64,000 nucleotides of DNA, from positions 558,001 through 622,000 of the forward strand of contig NZ_CP106882.1 of the NCBI RefSeq assembly GCF_023634805.2, in the 5' to 3' direction. The DNA comes from Comamonas endophytica. GTDB lineage: Bacteria; Pseudomonadota; Gammaproteobacteria; Burkholderiales; Burkholderiaceae_C. Position 1 is the first letter of the stretch; every line of letters begins with the position of its first letter. Both the position numbers and the translations under genes were made by a program. Below are positions 17,650 through 26,458 of the stretch, piece by piece. The notes below the pieces were generated by a model that did not search any database, had not been told where the DNA came from, and saw only the letters and a program-made list of their open reading frames with translations.

Positions 17650-18489
17650 ATGCGCCAGCAACCCTCCGCCACCGCACTCAGCGCCGTCATCTTCGACTGG
17701 GCCGGCACCATCCTCGACTTCGGCTCCTGCGCCCCGATGGGCGCCTTCGTACGGCTGTTCGAGCAGTTCGGCATCGAGATCAGCATCGCGCAGGCCCGCG
17801 GCCCGATGGGCGTTGCCAAGTGGGACCATATCAAGGCATTGAGCCTGCTGCCCGAGGTGGCGGCGCAGTGGCAGCGCCAGCGCGGCCGGCCCTTCCGCGA
17901 TGCGGACATCGATCAACTCTACGAGGTGTTCACGCCGATGAATGCCGCGGTGGTGGCCGATTTCGCGGACTTCATTCCGGGGGCGCTGGACACGGTTGCC
18001 CTGCTCCGCGCACGCGGCCTGAAGATCGGATCGACCACGGGCTACAACCGCGCGATCATGGGGATCGTCTCGCCCATCGCCGCCGCCGCAGGCTATGTGC
18101 CCGACAACCTGGTCTGCGCCGGCGATCTGAGCGCAGGCCGGCCCGCGCCGCTGATGATGTACCGCTGCTTTGCCGAGCTGGGCGTGTGGTGGCCGGCCAC
18201 GGTGGTGAAGGTCGACGACACCGAGGTCGGCATCCTGGAAGGCATCCACGCCGGCACCTGGACCGTGGGCGTGGCCGTCAGCGGCAATGCGATGGGGCTG
18301 CAACTGCATGAATGGCAGGCGCTGGATGCCGCCGAGCAGCAGGTCCGCCGCGAGGCCGCAGCCGGCCAGCTGCGTGCCGCGGGGGCGCACTATGTGATCG
18401 ATACGGTGGCCGATCTGCTGCCCGTCATGGATGACATCGCGCAGAAGCTGGCGGCGGGTTGCAAGCCCTGCGGTCCGAACCGCGCCTAG
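17650..18489 (+). CDS. phnX: Phosphonoacetaldehyde hydrolase PhnX
   Basis: This 279-residue HAD-superfamily enzyme hydrolyses phosphonoacetaldehyde to acetaldehyde and phosphate. The nucleophile is D16 in AVIFDWAGT, the Schiff-base lysine is K57 in GPMGVAKWDHIKAL, and the late acidic metal motif is VKVDDTEVG. All PhnX hallmarks are present and the length is normal. It follows the FAD oxidase by 23 bp. The C-terminal segment GTWTVGVAVSGNAMGLQLHE recurs in a decayed copy near 54 kb. Confidence 0.95.
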   Translation: MRQQPSATALSAVIFDWAGTILDFGSCAPMGAFVRLFEQFGIEISIAQARGPMGVAKWDHIKALSLLPEVAAQWQRQRGRPFRDADIDQLYEVFTPMNAAVVADFADFIPGALDTVALLRARGLKIGSTTGYNRAIMGIVSPIAAAAGYVPDNLVCAGDLSAGRPAPLMMYRCFAELGVWWPATVVKVDDTEVGILEGIHAGTWTVGVAVSGNAMGLQLHEWQALDAAEQQVRREAAAGQLRAAGAHYVIDTVADLLPVMDDIAQKLAAGCKPCGPNRA

Positions 18490-18490
18490 C

Positions 18491-18727
18491 CTACGCGCCC
18501 CCGATACCCACCGTCACCGTGCCGCTTCCCTGGCAGGTCTGGCATGTGGCGCCGCCCTGCCGGCCGGAGCCACCGCAGTCGCGGCAGATGTTCTCCCCGG
18601 TGCCGGGCGTGCCTTGGGGCGCTTCGTCGCCCGGTGCCATCGGGGCCGAGGGCCCGGCCTGCGGGCCGGCGGGCTGGTCGCTGGCGCCGGATTGCCTGGA
18701 TGTATCGGAGGCGGAGGTGTCTTTCAT
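18491..18727 (-). CDS. Small DnaJ-type zinc-finger protein
   Basis: The 78-residue protein has a disordered Ser/Pro/Gly/Ala-rich N-terminal half and a C-terminal CRDCGGSGRQGG ... CQTCQGSG module. The two CxxCxGxG repeats form one zinc site, as in half of the DnaJ cysteine-rich domain. The ATG at 18727 follows a GGAG site. It converges on phnX with only 1 bp between stops. A chaperone accessory role is plausible, but nothing shows a client or partner. Confidence 0.75.
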   Translation of the reverse strand: MKDTSASDTSRQSGASDQPAGPQAGPSAPMAPGDEAPQGTPGTGENICRDCGGSGRQGGATCQTCQGSGTVTVGIGGA

Positions 18728-18843
18728 GGGGACTCCTGAAGGTGGGTTGCCGGCTGCCATGTTAGGCAGGCACCCAGGCCAGCGTCTGTCGGAGAGCAGG
18801 CCAAGGCAATGCGCTGGCCATCTGCTGCCCTCTTGGCGCCTGG

Positions 18844-19596
18844 CTAGGCTGCCTTGCGTTCGGCGACCCACTGCGCAATGGCCTCGCTGTCCCCTATCAA
18901 TTTCCCGTTGACGAAAAGCTGCGGCACCGTCTGGGCCTTGGCGATCGCCCCCAGCGCGCGGTTGCGGATGCTGTCGGGAAGGGGAATGTCGGCATAGGCA
19001 ATGCCGGCATCGTCGAGCAGTTGCTTGGCCTTGTGGCAGAACGGGCAGCCCTCGCGGCTGAGCATCGCCACCAGATCGGGCGCCTGGGCGTCCTTGTTGA
19101 GGTAGTGCAGCAGCGTATCGGCGTCGGACACCTCGAAGGGATCGTCGTCCGCGCCCTGCTCCTCGATGAACATCTTCTCGATGATGCCGTCGCGCACCAG
19201 CATCGAGTAGCGCCACGAGCGCTTGCCGAAGTTCAGCTCGGTCTTGTCGACCAGCATGCCCATCTGCTCGGTGAAGCAGCCGTTGCCGTCGGGCAGCAGG
19301 AACACGTTGTCGCAGCCCTGGTCCTTGCCCCAGCTTTCCATGACGAAGGGGTCGTTGACCGCCAGGCAGATGATGTCGTCCACCCCGTTGGCGCGGAAGG
19401 TTTCGGCCAGTTCGTTGAAACGCGGCAGATGCGTGGACGAGCATGTCGGGGTGAATGCGCCCGGGAGTGAAAACACGGCCACCGTCTTGCCTTTGAACAG
19501 CTGCTCGGTGTTCGTTTCCTTCCACTCGCCGTTCTCGCGGTAGCGGAACGTGACGTCAGGCACGGGCTGGCCTTCTCTGGACTGGAATTTCTGCAT
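18844..19596 (-). CDS. Peroxiredoxin-glutaredoxin fusion (hybrid Prx5)
   Basis: The 250-residue protein has an N-terminal Prx5-type peroxiredoxin (about 1-165) with peroxidatic C52 in PGAFTPTCSSTH. A C-terminal glutaredoxin (about 172-250) has the CPFC motif (C184, C187) and the TVPQLFVNGK cis-proline loop. Such hybrids reduce peroxides using glutathione directly. The ATG at 19596 places the domain correctly (MQKFQSREGQ); upstream codons in the same frame lack family features. It is a single gene. Confidence 0.95.
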   Translation of the reverse strand: MQKFQSREGQPVPDVTFRYRENGEWKETNTEQLFKGKTVAVFSLPGAFTPTCSSTHLPRFNELAETFRANGVDDIICLAVNDPFVMESWGKDQGCDNVFLLPDGNGCFTEQMGMLVDKTELNFGKRSWRYSMLVRDGIIEKMFIEEQGADDDPFEVSDADTLLHYLNKDAQAPDLVAMLSREGCPFCHKAKQLLDDAGIAYADIPLPDSIRNRALGAIAKAQTVPQLFVNGKLIGDSEAIAQWVAERKAA

Positions 19597-19881
19597 GGAA
19601 TCCTCTGTTTTTCTGCAGGCCCGGCGCGGCGTGCGCCGGCCCGCGGGTGTTGTGGGCGCCACCCATGGGAGTGGCCTGGGGAAAAAGCCTACCTTCAGCC
19701 TTTATCGCGGTCAGTCATGCAGGTCCAGGCGCTTTATCACCGTCGGGGGCATTCCTACGGCTGGCATGCGGCCATGGGATGGGCGTCCGGGCCGGCCCGT
19801 GCCCTGCAAGACAGCATGTTGTCCGACATTTTTGCCAAGCGCCGGGCTTCAGCATCGCAACTCTCAACCAAGGAGTTCGCC

Positions 19882-20388
19882 ATGCCCGTGAAGACCGTTG
19901 CCGACCTGTTCCTGCATGAGATTTCGGACACCTACAGCGCGGAAAAGCAGATGACCCGCTCCCTGCCCAAGATGGCGCGCGCGGCTGCCGACGAACAGCT
20001 GGCCCAGGCATTTCTCGACCATCTGGAAGAGACGCGCGGCCAGGTGGAGCGCATCGACGAGATCGTCGAGCTGCTGAACCTCAAGCTCAAGCGCATCAAA
20101 TGCGCGGCCATGGAAGGCCTGGTGGAGGAAGGCAAGGACCTGATCGATGAAATCGACAAGGGCCCCGTACTCGACGTGGCGCTGATCGGCGCCGCGCAGA
20201 AGGTCGAGCACTACGAGATCGCCAGCTACACCACCTTGATCACGCTGGCCACCAAGCTCGGCTACACCGCGGCGCTGCCGCTGCTGGAAGCCTCGCTGGC
20301 CGAAGAAAAGGCCACGGACGAGAAGCTGGGCAAGATGGGCCAGGCGATGGCCATCGACGACGCGGCCATGGTCGGAAAGAAGAAGTAA
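19882..20388 (+). CDS. YciE/YciF-like ferritin-fold protein (DUF892)
   Basis: The 168-residue protein is all-helical with the family start VADLFLHEISDTYSAEKQM and conserved acidic/His residues (HLEETRGQVERIDEI ... AQKVEHYEIASY) that make a di-metal centre in YciF structures. The family is stress-induced; its biochemical function is not settled. The ATG at 19882 follows an AAGGAG site. It is a single gene next to the peroxiredoxin fusion, which fits a stress context. Confidence 0.9.
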   Translation: MPVKTVADLFLHEISDTYSAEKQMTRSLPKMARAAADEQLAQAFLDHLEETRGQVERIDEIVELLNLKLKRIKCAAMEGLVEEGKDLIDEIDKGPVLDVALIGAAQKVEHYEIASYTTLITLATKLGYTAALPLLEASLAEEKATDEKLGKMGQAMAIDDAAMVGKKK

Positions 20389-20440
20389 GGCGGCAACGGC
20401 CCCGCCCCGGAGCCGATGCGCCGCCTGGCGCCCGAGGCGG

Positions 20441-21418
20441 CTATTTCGCCAGCGAGCCCATCGCGCCGAGCAGCTGCGCCATCTGCCGCCGGTCCTCGCG
20501 CACGAAGGCCGTGGTGGCCGCGGGCGACAGCACCATGCGCTCGGAGCCCTGCGACAGCAGGAACTGCCTGAAGCTTTCGTCGGCCAGCGTCGCGTCCAGC
20601 GCCTGGGCCAGCTTCTGCAGCACGGGCGCGGGAGTGCCGCGCGGCGCCGACAGCGTGTACCAGGTGGAGGACTCGGCGTTGGCGATGCCGGCTTCGGCCA
20701 GCGTGGGCACCTCGGGCAGCAGCTCGGAGCGCTGGCGCGAGGAATAGGCCAGGGCCTTGAGCCTGCCTTCCTTGACGAAGGGCAGTACCGCCGCCAGGTT
20801 CAGCATGCCCAGCTGCACCTGGCCGCCCAGCACCTCCTTGAGCGCCGGGGCCGCGCCCGCATAGGGCACATGGGTGAGCTGGATGCCGGCGCGCTGCTGC
20901 AGCATCACGCCGCCCAGGTGGGTCGCGCCGCCAGTGCCGGCCGAGGCGTAGTTGAGCGCGCCGGGTTCCTTCTTCGCCAGCGCCAGCAGCTCGGCCACGC
21001 TGCCCGCCTTCAGCGCCGGGTTGGCGACCAGCACGTTGGGCTGGTTGGCCACCACGCCGATGAAGTCGAAGTCGGCCACGCCGTCATAGGGAATCTTCTG
21101 CATCAGCGGCGTGACCACATGGCCGGCCGAGGTGCTGATCAGCAGGGTGTGGCCATCGGGCTTGGCGCGCGCCACGGCGCCGGTGCCGATGGTGGCGCCG
21201 CCGCCGGCCTTGTTCTCGACGATGACCGGGGTCTTGAGCCGGCTCTCGAGCTGGCGCGCGAGGGTGCGTGCCAGGTTGTCGGCCGGGCCGCCCGCGGCAT
21301 AGGGATTGACGAGGGTGATGGCGCGTGCGGGCCAGCCGTCCTGGGCAGCGGCGAGGCTGCAGGTGAGCACGGCAGCAAGGGCCAGCGCGCAGCGGCGGGT
21401 GAAGCGTGAAGTGGGCAT
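20441..21418 (-). CDS. Bug/TctC-family periplasmic solute-binding protein
   Basis: The 325-residue Bug protein has a signal peptide (RRCALALAAVLTCSLAAA, cleavage near residue 25). The family motifs follow as VNPYAAGGPADNLARTLA and VIVENKAGGGATIGTG, plus the THVPYAGAAPALKEVLGG segment. It follows the flavin-reductase-like gene by 30 bp in the same direction, so they likely form an operon. The ligand is unknown; no permease subunits are close. Confidence 0.9.
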   Translation of the reverse strand: MPTSRFTRRCALALAAVLTCSLAAAQDGWPARAITLVNPYAAGGPADNLARTLARQLESRLKTPVIVENKAGGGATIGTGAVARAKPDGHTLLISTSAGHVVTPLMQKIPYDGVADFDFIGVVANQPNVLVANPALKAGSVAELLALAKKEPGALNYASAGTGGATHLGGVMLQQRAGIQLTHVPYAGAAPALKEVLGGQVQLGMLNLAAVLPFVKEGRLKALAYSSRQRSELLPEVPTLAEAGIANAESSTWYTLSAPRGTPAPVLQKLAQALDATLADESFRQFLLSQGSERMVLSPAATTAFVREDRRQMAQLLGAMGSLAK

Positions 21419-21448
21419 GTCTCTTTCTCTTTCTTCTGAAGGAACGGA

Positions 21449-22108
21449 TCAGCTGGCCGAGCCTTCGCCACCGGGTGGCTTTTGCAGCATCGGGCGGTGG
21501 AACACCTCCCCCAGGCCGCTGTAGAACGGCCCGCCCAGCCGGGCCACCGGGCGCATCTTCTGGGCGTCGACGCGGCGGCCGTCATAGACCTCGCTGGACA
21601 GGTGGAAGGCCACCACCTCACCGATATAGAGCGTGTTCACCCCGCGCCCCAGCGTCACGGCCTGGTCGAGCCGGCATTCCATCTGCACCGGCGACGAGGC
21701 GATGCGCGGCGCGCGCACATGGCGGCTGGGCAGCAGCGGCAGGCCCAGCACCTCGGCCTCGCTGACATCCGGCGGGTATTCCCAGGCGCTGCGGTGCATC
21801 TCGTCCATGGTGGCCTCGGTCGCCACGTTGACGACGAATTCGCGGCTGTCGAGGATGTTGCGCGCCGAGTCCTTGATCGCGCCGTCGCCGGCGCGCAGCG
21901 CGATGTTGACGGCCAGCATCGGCGGGCTGGTGGCGACGTAGTTGTAGGAGCTGAAGGGCGCGACGTTGACGCGCCCCGCGTCATCGACGGTGGTGATCCA
22001 GGCGATCGGCCGGGGCACCACGCAGCCGACCAGCAGGCGGTAGGCGGTCTCGGTGTCGAGCGCGTCGCGGTCGACGCAGGTGAAGTCGCTGTGTTGTGGA
22101 TGTGTCAT
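21449..22108 (-). CDS. Flavin-reductase-like FMN-binding split-barrel protein
   Basis: The 219-residue protein has the conserved RPIAWITTVDDAGRVNVAP phosphate/FMN-binding strand and the NVAPFSSYNYVATSPPM loop of the DIM6/NTAB flavoprotein family. Members supply reduced flavin or act as small flavin oxidoreductases. It precedes the Bug gene at 20441. It is divergent from the CaiB gene at 22440 across a 331-bp gap. Which monooxygenase, if any, it serves is not evident. Confidence 0.85.
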   Translation of the reverse strand: MTHPQHSDFTCVDRDALDTETAYRLLVGCVVPRPIAWITTVDDAGRVNVAPFSSYNYVATSPPMLAVNIALRAGDGAIKDSARNILDSREFVVNVATEATMDEMHRSAWEYPPDVSEAEVLGLPLLPSRHVRAPRIASSPVQMECRLDQAVTLGRGVNTLYIGEVVAFHLSSEVYDGRRVDAQKMRPVARLGGPFYSGLGEVFHRPMLQKPPGGEGSAS

Positions 22109-22289
22109 GGGATCAATCGGTCAGCTTGGAGTGGGCGGCGTGCACCACGCCGCCGAAATGCCTTGGGCCGAAAGGCGCGTGTCTGCCTGCTTCAAGCCGG
22201 TCTCCTTCCGTATTTCCTGCCCGCGTGGTCCGGGGCTGCTTTGCTGCATTGTGGAAGCTGCGCCGCCGCGCGGCCATTGCCTGGCGGCG

Positions 22290-22302
22290 CATAGCTGCTA
22301 TG
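22290..22302. promoter_or_regulatory. Palindromic operator candidate CATAGC-N-GCTATG
   Basis: CATAGCTGCTATG is a perfect inverted repeat with one central base, 138 bp upstream of the first CaiB gene in an otherwise featureless gap (22109-22439). The same palindrome precedes the second CaiB gene at 23656-23668, and the half-site recurs before other catabolic genes. A LysR-type regulator is the likeliest binder (inference). Confidence 0.45.
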
Positions 22303-22439
22303 AAACGGCGGTGCCGCCCGCGCCGCGCGTTATGCACACCGCCGCCTGACAGCTTTGCCGGCGGCGGCATAGCCTGCGGCGCGCCGCCTGCCTAGACTGG
22401 TCCCACAAGAATCAGCCCGCCACGGGCCAAGGAGACAGC

Positions 22440-23633
22440 ATGCAAGCACCGGCCGCGCCCGCGGGCAGCCAACAAGACGGACCATTGGCCGGCTTTGTCG
22501 TTCTCGACCTGAGCCGCGTGCTCTCGGGGCCGTATTGCACGATGATGCTGCGCGACCTGGGGGCGACCGTCATCAAGGTCGAGCAGCCGCTGGTGGGCGA
22601 CGAGGCGCGCCATTTCCTGCCCATCGCGCCCGACGGCCGCTCGGCCTATTTCGCGGCCATCAACCGCGGCAAGAAATCCATCGCGCTGGACCTCAAGGAC
22701 GAGACCGACCGGCGCGTGCTCGACCAGCTCATCGCCCGCGCCGACGTGATGGTCGAGAACTTCCGCCCGGGCGTGCTCGACAAGCTGGGCCTGGGCCATG
22801 CGGCGCTGTCGGCGCGGCATCCGCGCCTGGTCTATGCCTCGATCTCCGGCTTCGGCCAGACCGGACCCTACCGCACGCGCGCCGCCTACGACGTCGTGGT
22901 GCAGGCCATGAGCGGCATGATGAGCATCACCGGCCACCCCGGCGGCGCGCCCACGCGCACCGGCTCCTCCATCGGCGACCTGGCCGCGGCGATGTTCATG
23001 TGCAGCGGCATCCAGTCGGCGCTGCTGCAGCGCGCGCGCACCGGGCTGGGCGCCCATGTGGACGTGGCGATGTTCGACGCGCAGATCGCCTTGCTCGAAG
23101 GAGCGATCCCGGAGCTGTTCTGCAGCGGCGCCTCGCCCGGTCCGATCGGCGCGCGGCATTCGGGCGCGGCGCCCTTCGATGCCTTCCGGGCCGGCGACGG
23201 CCATCTGGTCATTGCCGCCGGATCGGACCATCTCTTCGCCGCTCTGGCCTCGGTGCTGGGCAGCGCCGGGCTGACCGACATGCCGCAGTTCTCCACGCGC
23301 GCGCTGCGCGTCGCCAACCACGCTGAGCTCAAGGCCGTGATCGAACAGCGCCTGGCGCAGCAGCCCGTCGCGCACTGGCTGGGCCAGCTCGAGCGCGCGG
23401 GCGTGCCGGCCGGGCCGCTCAACGACGTCGCCACCATGATGCGGGACCCGCAGGTCGCCAGCCGCGGCGTGCTGCCGCCCATCGAGGGCGGCGCCGGGCA
23501 GCGCGCGCCCGTCACGCCGATCGTGCTGTCGGGCCGGCCCTACCCGGCGCAGCTGCCGCCGGTGCCCGCACTGGACGCGCACCGCGAAGCCATCTTGCGC
23601 TTTGCCGCAGGCGAGGCCACGGCGCTGGACTGA
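22440..23633 (+). CDS. CaiB/BaiF-family (class III) CoA-transferase, first copy
   Basis: The 397-residue protein moves CoA between carboxylic acids. Landmarks are LDLSRVLSGPYCTMMLRDLGA with the KVEQP loop, NRGKKSIALDL, the SISGFGQTGPY motif and the catalytic aspartate in SSIGDLAAAMF. An AAGGAGACAG site precedes the ATG. It heads a rightward run: two CoA-transferases, a MaoC hydratase, a Bug protein and a 2-hydroxyacid dehydrogenase. It is a paralogue of the genes at 23758 and 36415. Substrates are not deducible from motifs. Confidence 0.93.
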   Translation: MQAPAAPAGSQQDGPLAGFVVLDLSRVLSGPYCTMMLRDLGATVIKVEQPLVGDEARHFLPIAPDGRSAYFAAINRGKKSIALDLKDETDRRVLDQLIARADVMVENFRPGVLDKLGLGHAALSARHPRLVYASISGFGQTGPYRTRAAYDVVVQAMSGMMSITGHPGGAPTRTGSSIGDLAAAMFMCSGIQSALLQRARTGLGAHVDVAMFDAQIALLEGAIPELFCSGASPGPIGARHSGAAPFDAFRAGDGHLVIAAGSDHLFAALASVLGSAGLTDMPQFSTRALRVANHAELKAVIEQRLAQQPVAHWLGQLERAGVPAGPLNDVATMMRDPQVASRGVLPPIEGGAGQRAPVTPIVLSGRPYPAQLPPVPALDAHREAILRFAAGEATALD

Positions 23634-23655
23634 AGGCGCACGCAGCGCCCACCCT

Positions 23656-23668
23656 CATAGCAGCTATG
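23656..23668. promoter_or_regulatory. Palindromic operator candidate, second copy
   Basis: CATAGCAGCTATG has the same arms as the copy at 22290 and lies 90 bp upstream of the second CaiB gene, in the 124-bp gap between the two CoA-transferase genes. This suggests the second gene has its own regulated promoter. Confidence 0.45.
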
Positions 23669-23757
23669 CCCCCCAGGGGGGTGGCTCGCAGGGCGTTTTT
23701 CCCTAGATTGAAAAGATCCGCGCCGCGCGTGCGGGAACCCTCGAGGAGACATTGACG

Positions 23758-24978
23758 ATGAGTGCTTTATCCGGTGTGCGCGTGCTTGACCTGAGCCGCG
23801 TTTTTTCAGGCCCCTGGGCCGCGCAGATGCTGGCCGACTTCGGCGCCGACGTGATCAAGGTGGAGCGCCCGGGGCGCGGCGACGACGTGCGCCACCAGGG
23901 GCTGCGCGTCAAGGACGGCGCGGGTGCGGACACGAAGGAGACCTCCTCCTTCATCGCCATGAACCGCGGCAAGCGCTCGATCACGGTGGACATGGCGCAG
24001 CCCGCGGGCCAGCAGCTGATCCGCGAGCTGGCGCAGCACTGCGACATCGTGATCGAGAACTTCAAGGCCGGGGACCTGGCGCGCTACGGCCTGGACTACG
24101 CCGCGCTGCGGGCCGTCAACCCGCGCCTCGTCTATTGCTCGATCAGCGGCTTCGGCCAGACCGGGCCCTACAGCCACCTGCCCGGCTACGACCCGATCTT
24201 CCAGTCGATGAGCGGGCTGATGAGCATCACCGGCCATGGCGACGACCAGCCCGGCGGCGGGCCGATGCGCGTGGGCTTCTCGGTGGGCGACATCACGGCC
24301 GGCTTCTACGCGGTCAGCGCCATCCTGGCGGCGCTGCGCCACCGCGACGTGGTCTCGGGCGAAGGCCAGCACATCGACCTGTCGCTGCTGGATTCGCAGG
24401 TCGCCGCGATCTCGCATGTGGCGATGATGTACCTGACCTCGGGCCAGCAGCCGCCGCGCCTGGGCAATGCCTCGCCGATCACCTGCCCCTGGCAGTCCTT
24501 CGACTGCCTGGACGGCGAGATCGTCGTGGCGGTGGGCAACGACACGCAGTTCGCGGCTTTCTGCCAGGTGCTGGGCGCGCCCGAACTGGCCACCGACGAG
24601 CGCTTTGCCACCAACCCGCTGCGCGCGAAGAACCGGCTGGTGCTCGTGCCTCGGCTGGCCGAGATCCTCAAGACCCGCAAGGTAGCGCACTGGTACGCCG
24701 ATTTCGATGCCGCCAGCGTGCCCAGCGGGCCGATCAATGGCTTCAAGGAAGTGTTTGACGACCCGCAGATCGTGCACCGCGAGATGCTGCTGCGGCTGCC
24801 GCATGCCACGGCCGGCAGCGTGCCGCAGGTGGCGAACCCAGTGAAGTTCTCGGCCACGCCGGTGGACTACCGGCGCGGCCCGCCGGTGCTGGGCGAGCAT
24901 ACCGACGAGGTGCTGGGCGAAGTGCTCGGCCTCGCGCCCGAAGCCATTGCCGCGCTGCACGGCGCGAAGGTGGTCTGA
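23758..24978 (+). CDS. CaiB/BaiF-family CoA-transferase, second copy
   Basis: The 406-residue transferase has LDLSRVFSGPWAAQMLADFGA, NRGKRSITVDM, SISGFGQTGPY and the catalytic aspartate in FSVGDITAGFY. The ATG at 23758 sits 8 bp after a GAGGAGA site; a TTG two codons earlier is too close to be used. Its stop is 1 bp before the MaoC gene, so the two are tightly coupled. A CoA-transferase paired with a MaoC hydratase recalls the itaconate and mesaconate pathways, but no CitE-type lyase is present, so that is only a hint. Confidence 0.93.
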   Translation: MSALSGVRVLDLSRVFSGPWAAQMLADFGADVIKVERPGRGDDVRHQGLRVKDGAGADTKETSSFIAMNRGKRSITVDMAQPAGQQLIRELAQHCDIVIENFKAGDLARYGLDYAALRAVNPRLVYCSISGFGQTGPYSHLPGYDPIFQSMSGLMSITGHGDDQPGGGPMRVGFSVGDITAGFYAVSAILAALRHRDVVSGEGQHIDLSLLDSQVAAISHVAMMYLTSGQQPPRLGNASPITCPWQSFDCLDGEIVVAVGNDTQFAAFCQVLGAPELATDERFATNPLRAKNRLVLVPRLAEILKTRKVAHWYADFDAASVPSGPINGFKEVFDDPQIVHREMLLRLPHATAGSVPQVANPVKFSATPVDYRRGPPVLGEHTDEVLGEVLGLAPEAIAALHGAKVV

Positions 24979-24979
24979 G

Positions 24980-25444
24980 ATGCGCGTGCTGCAAACCCCC
25001 CGGGATTTCCTCGGCATGGTCGGCGAGAAGCTCGGCACCAGCGGCTGGTTCACCATCACCCAGGAGCACATCAGCGACTTCGCGCGCGTCACCGGCGACG
25101 ACTTCTGGATCCACGTCGACACCGAGCGCGCGGCGCGCGAGATGCCGGGCGGCAAGACCATCGCCCACGGCATCTTCACGCTGTCGCTGGTGCCGCTGCT
25201 GCAGCGCGACATCTTCCGCATCGAGCAGCGCGGGCGCGGGCTGAACTACGGCTCGAACAAGGTGCGCTACACCGCGCCGGTGCCGGTGGGCGCGCGCGTG
25301 CGGCTGCATCAGACGCTGGCCAGCGCCGAGCGCGCCGGCCCGGCCACGCGCATCGTCACGCGCTGCGAGTTCGAGATCGAGGGCAGCGAGCGCCCGGCGC
25401 TGGTGGCCGAGTTCATCCTGCACCTCGAGGACGCGCCCGCCTGA
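24980..25444 (+). CDS. MaoC-like (R)-specific enoyl-CoA hydratase
   Basis: The 154-residue hot-dog-fold protein has the hydratase-2 motif FARVTGDDFWIHVD, giving the catalytic Asp and His, followed by GGKTIAHGIFTLSL. It starts at an ATG 1 bp after the CoA-transferase stop and probably hydrates the CoA ester that enzyme makes. Single-domain length is normal for this class. A Bug gene follows after 36 bp. Confidence 0.92.
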   Translation: MRVLQTPRDFLGMVGEKLGTSGWFTITQEHISDFARVTGDDFWIHVDTERAAREMPGGKTIAHGIFTLSLVPLLQRDIFRIEQRGRGLNYGSNKVRYTAPVPVGARVRLHQTLASAERAGPATRIVTRCEFEIEGSERPALVAEFILHLEDAPA

Positions 25445-25480
25445 GGCGCGCGTGGACCATTTTCACAACCAGGAGACAGC

Positions 25481-26452
25481 ATGATGCAACGCCGCCTCTT
25501 CGCCGCCAGCCTGCTGGCCGCCGCCCTTGGCGCCTTCGCCAGCCCCGCGCTGGCCCAGCCGAACTGGCCCAACCGGCCGGTGCGCCTGATCGTGCCCTAC
25601 CCCGCGGGCGGCCCGGTCGACCAGCTCGCCCGGACCATCGCGCCCAAGCTGGGCGAGAAGCTCGGCCAGCCGATCGTCATCGACAACCGCGCCGGCGCCA
25701 GCGGCACCATCGGCATCGACGCGGCGGTGAAGGCCGAGCCCGACGGCTACACCTTCGGCTTCGGCGCGCCGGGCGGCATCACCGTGCTGCCGCACCTGCG
25801 CAAGATGCCCTATGCGGTCGAGGGCATCCATTACGTCTCGCTGGTGGCGCGCGTGCCGCAGGTCATTGCCGTCAACCAGAAGCTGGGCATCGACACCCTG
25901 CCCGAACTCATCGCACTGGCGAAGAAGGAGCCGGGCAGGATCAACTATGGCTCGGCCGGCAACGCCACCACGCCGCATCTGGGCGCCGAGCTGCTGGCGC
26001 AGGAAGCCGGCCTGAAGATGATGCATGTGGCCTACAAGGGGGCGGCACCGGCCGTGACGGCCTTGTTGGCGGGCGAGGTGCAGGTGCTGACCGCCGACCT
26101 GTCCGGGCTGCTGCCCTTCCAGGGCCGCGGTATCAGGATCATCGCCGTGTCGGGGCCGCAGCGCATCGAGGTGCTGCCCGGCGTGCCCACGACCACCGAG
26201 CTGGGCCTGCCGGCAGTGCATGTCGAGTCCAACTACGGCATCATCGAGCCGGCGGGCATGCCGCCGGCGATCAGTCGGAAGCTGCGCGAGGCACTGGTCG
26301 CGGTGCTGGAGATGCCGGCCGTCAAGGCGCAGATCGCGGCGCAGGGCGCACTTGCCATGTCCAGCACGCCCGAGGAATACCGCAAGCTGATGCAGCAGGA
26401 GTCCGCGAAATGGGCCGGCGTGCTGAAAAAGGGCAACATCACCCTGGAGTGA
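25481..26452 (+). CDS. Bug/TctC-family periplasmic solute-binding protein
   Basis: The 323-residue protein has a signal peptide (residues 1-26, ending SPALAQP), VPYPAGGPVDQLARTIAPK and VIDNRAGASGTIGIDAA. It is in an operon with the CoA-transferase and MaoC genes and probably binds the acid they metabolise. An AGGAGACAGC site precedes the ATG. The next gene, a 2-hydroxyacid dehydrogenase, starts 6 bp downstream. Confidence 0.92.
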   Translation: MMQRRLFAASLLAAALGAFASPALAQPNWPNRPVRLIVPYPAGGPVDQLARTIAPKLGEKLGQPIVIDNRAGASGTIGIDAAVKAEPDGYTFGFGAPGGITVLPHLRKMPYAVEGIHYVSLVARVPQVIAVNQKLGIDTLPELIALAKKEPGRINYGSAGNATTPHLGAELLAQEAGLKMMHVAYKGAAPAVTALLAGEVQVLTADLSGLLPFQGRGIRIIAVSGPQRIEVLPGVPTTTELGLPAVHVESNYGIIEPAGMPPAISRKLREALVAVLEMPAVKAQIAAQGALAMSSTPEEYRKLMQQESAKWAGVLKKGNITLE

Positions 26453-26458
26453 CCGACG

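Noticed and set aside
24947..24980. Longer start for the MaoC gene overlapping the CoA-transferase
   Set aside because: The extra 11 residues lack family features; the ATG at 24980, 1 bp after the upstream stop, fits the MaoC N-terminus.
22392..25221. Long minus-strand frames opposite the CoA-transferase genes
   Set aside because: No motif or ribosome-binding site; they mirror the codon bias of the real plus-strand genes.
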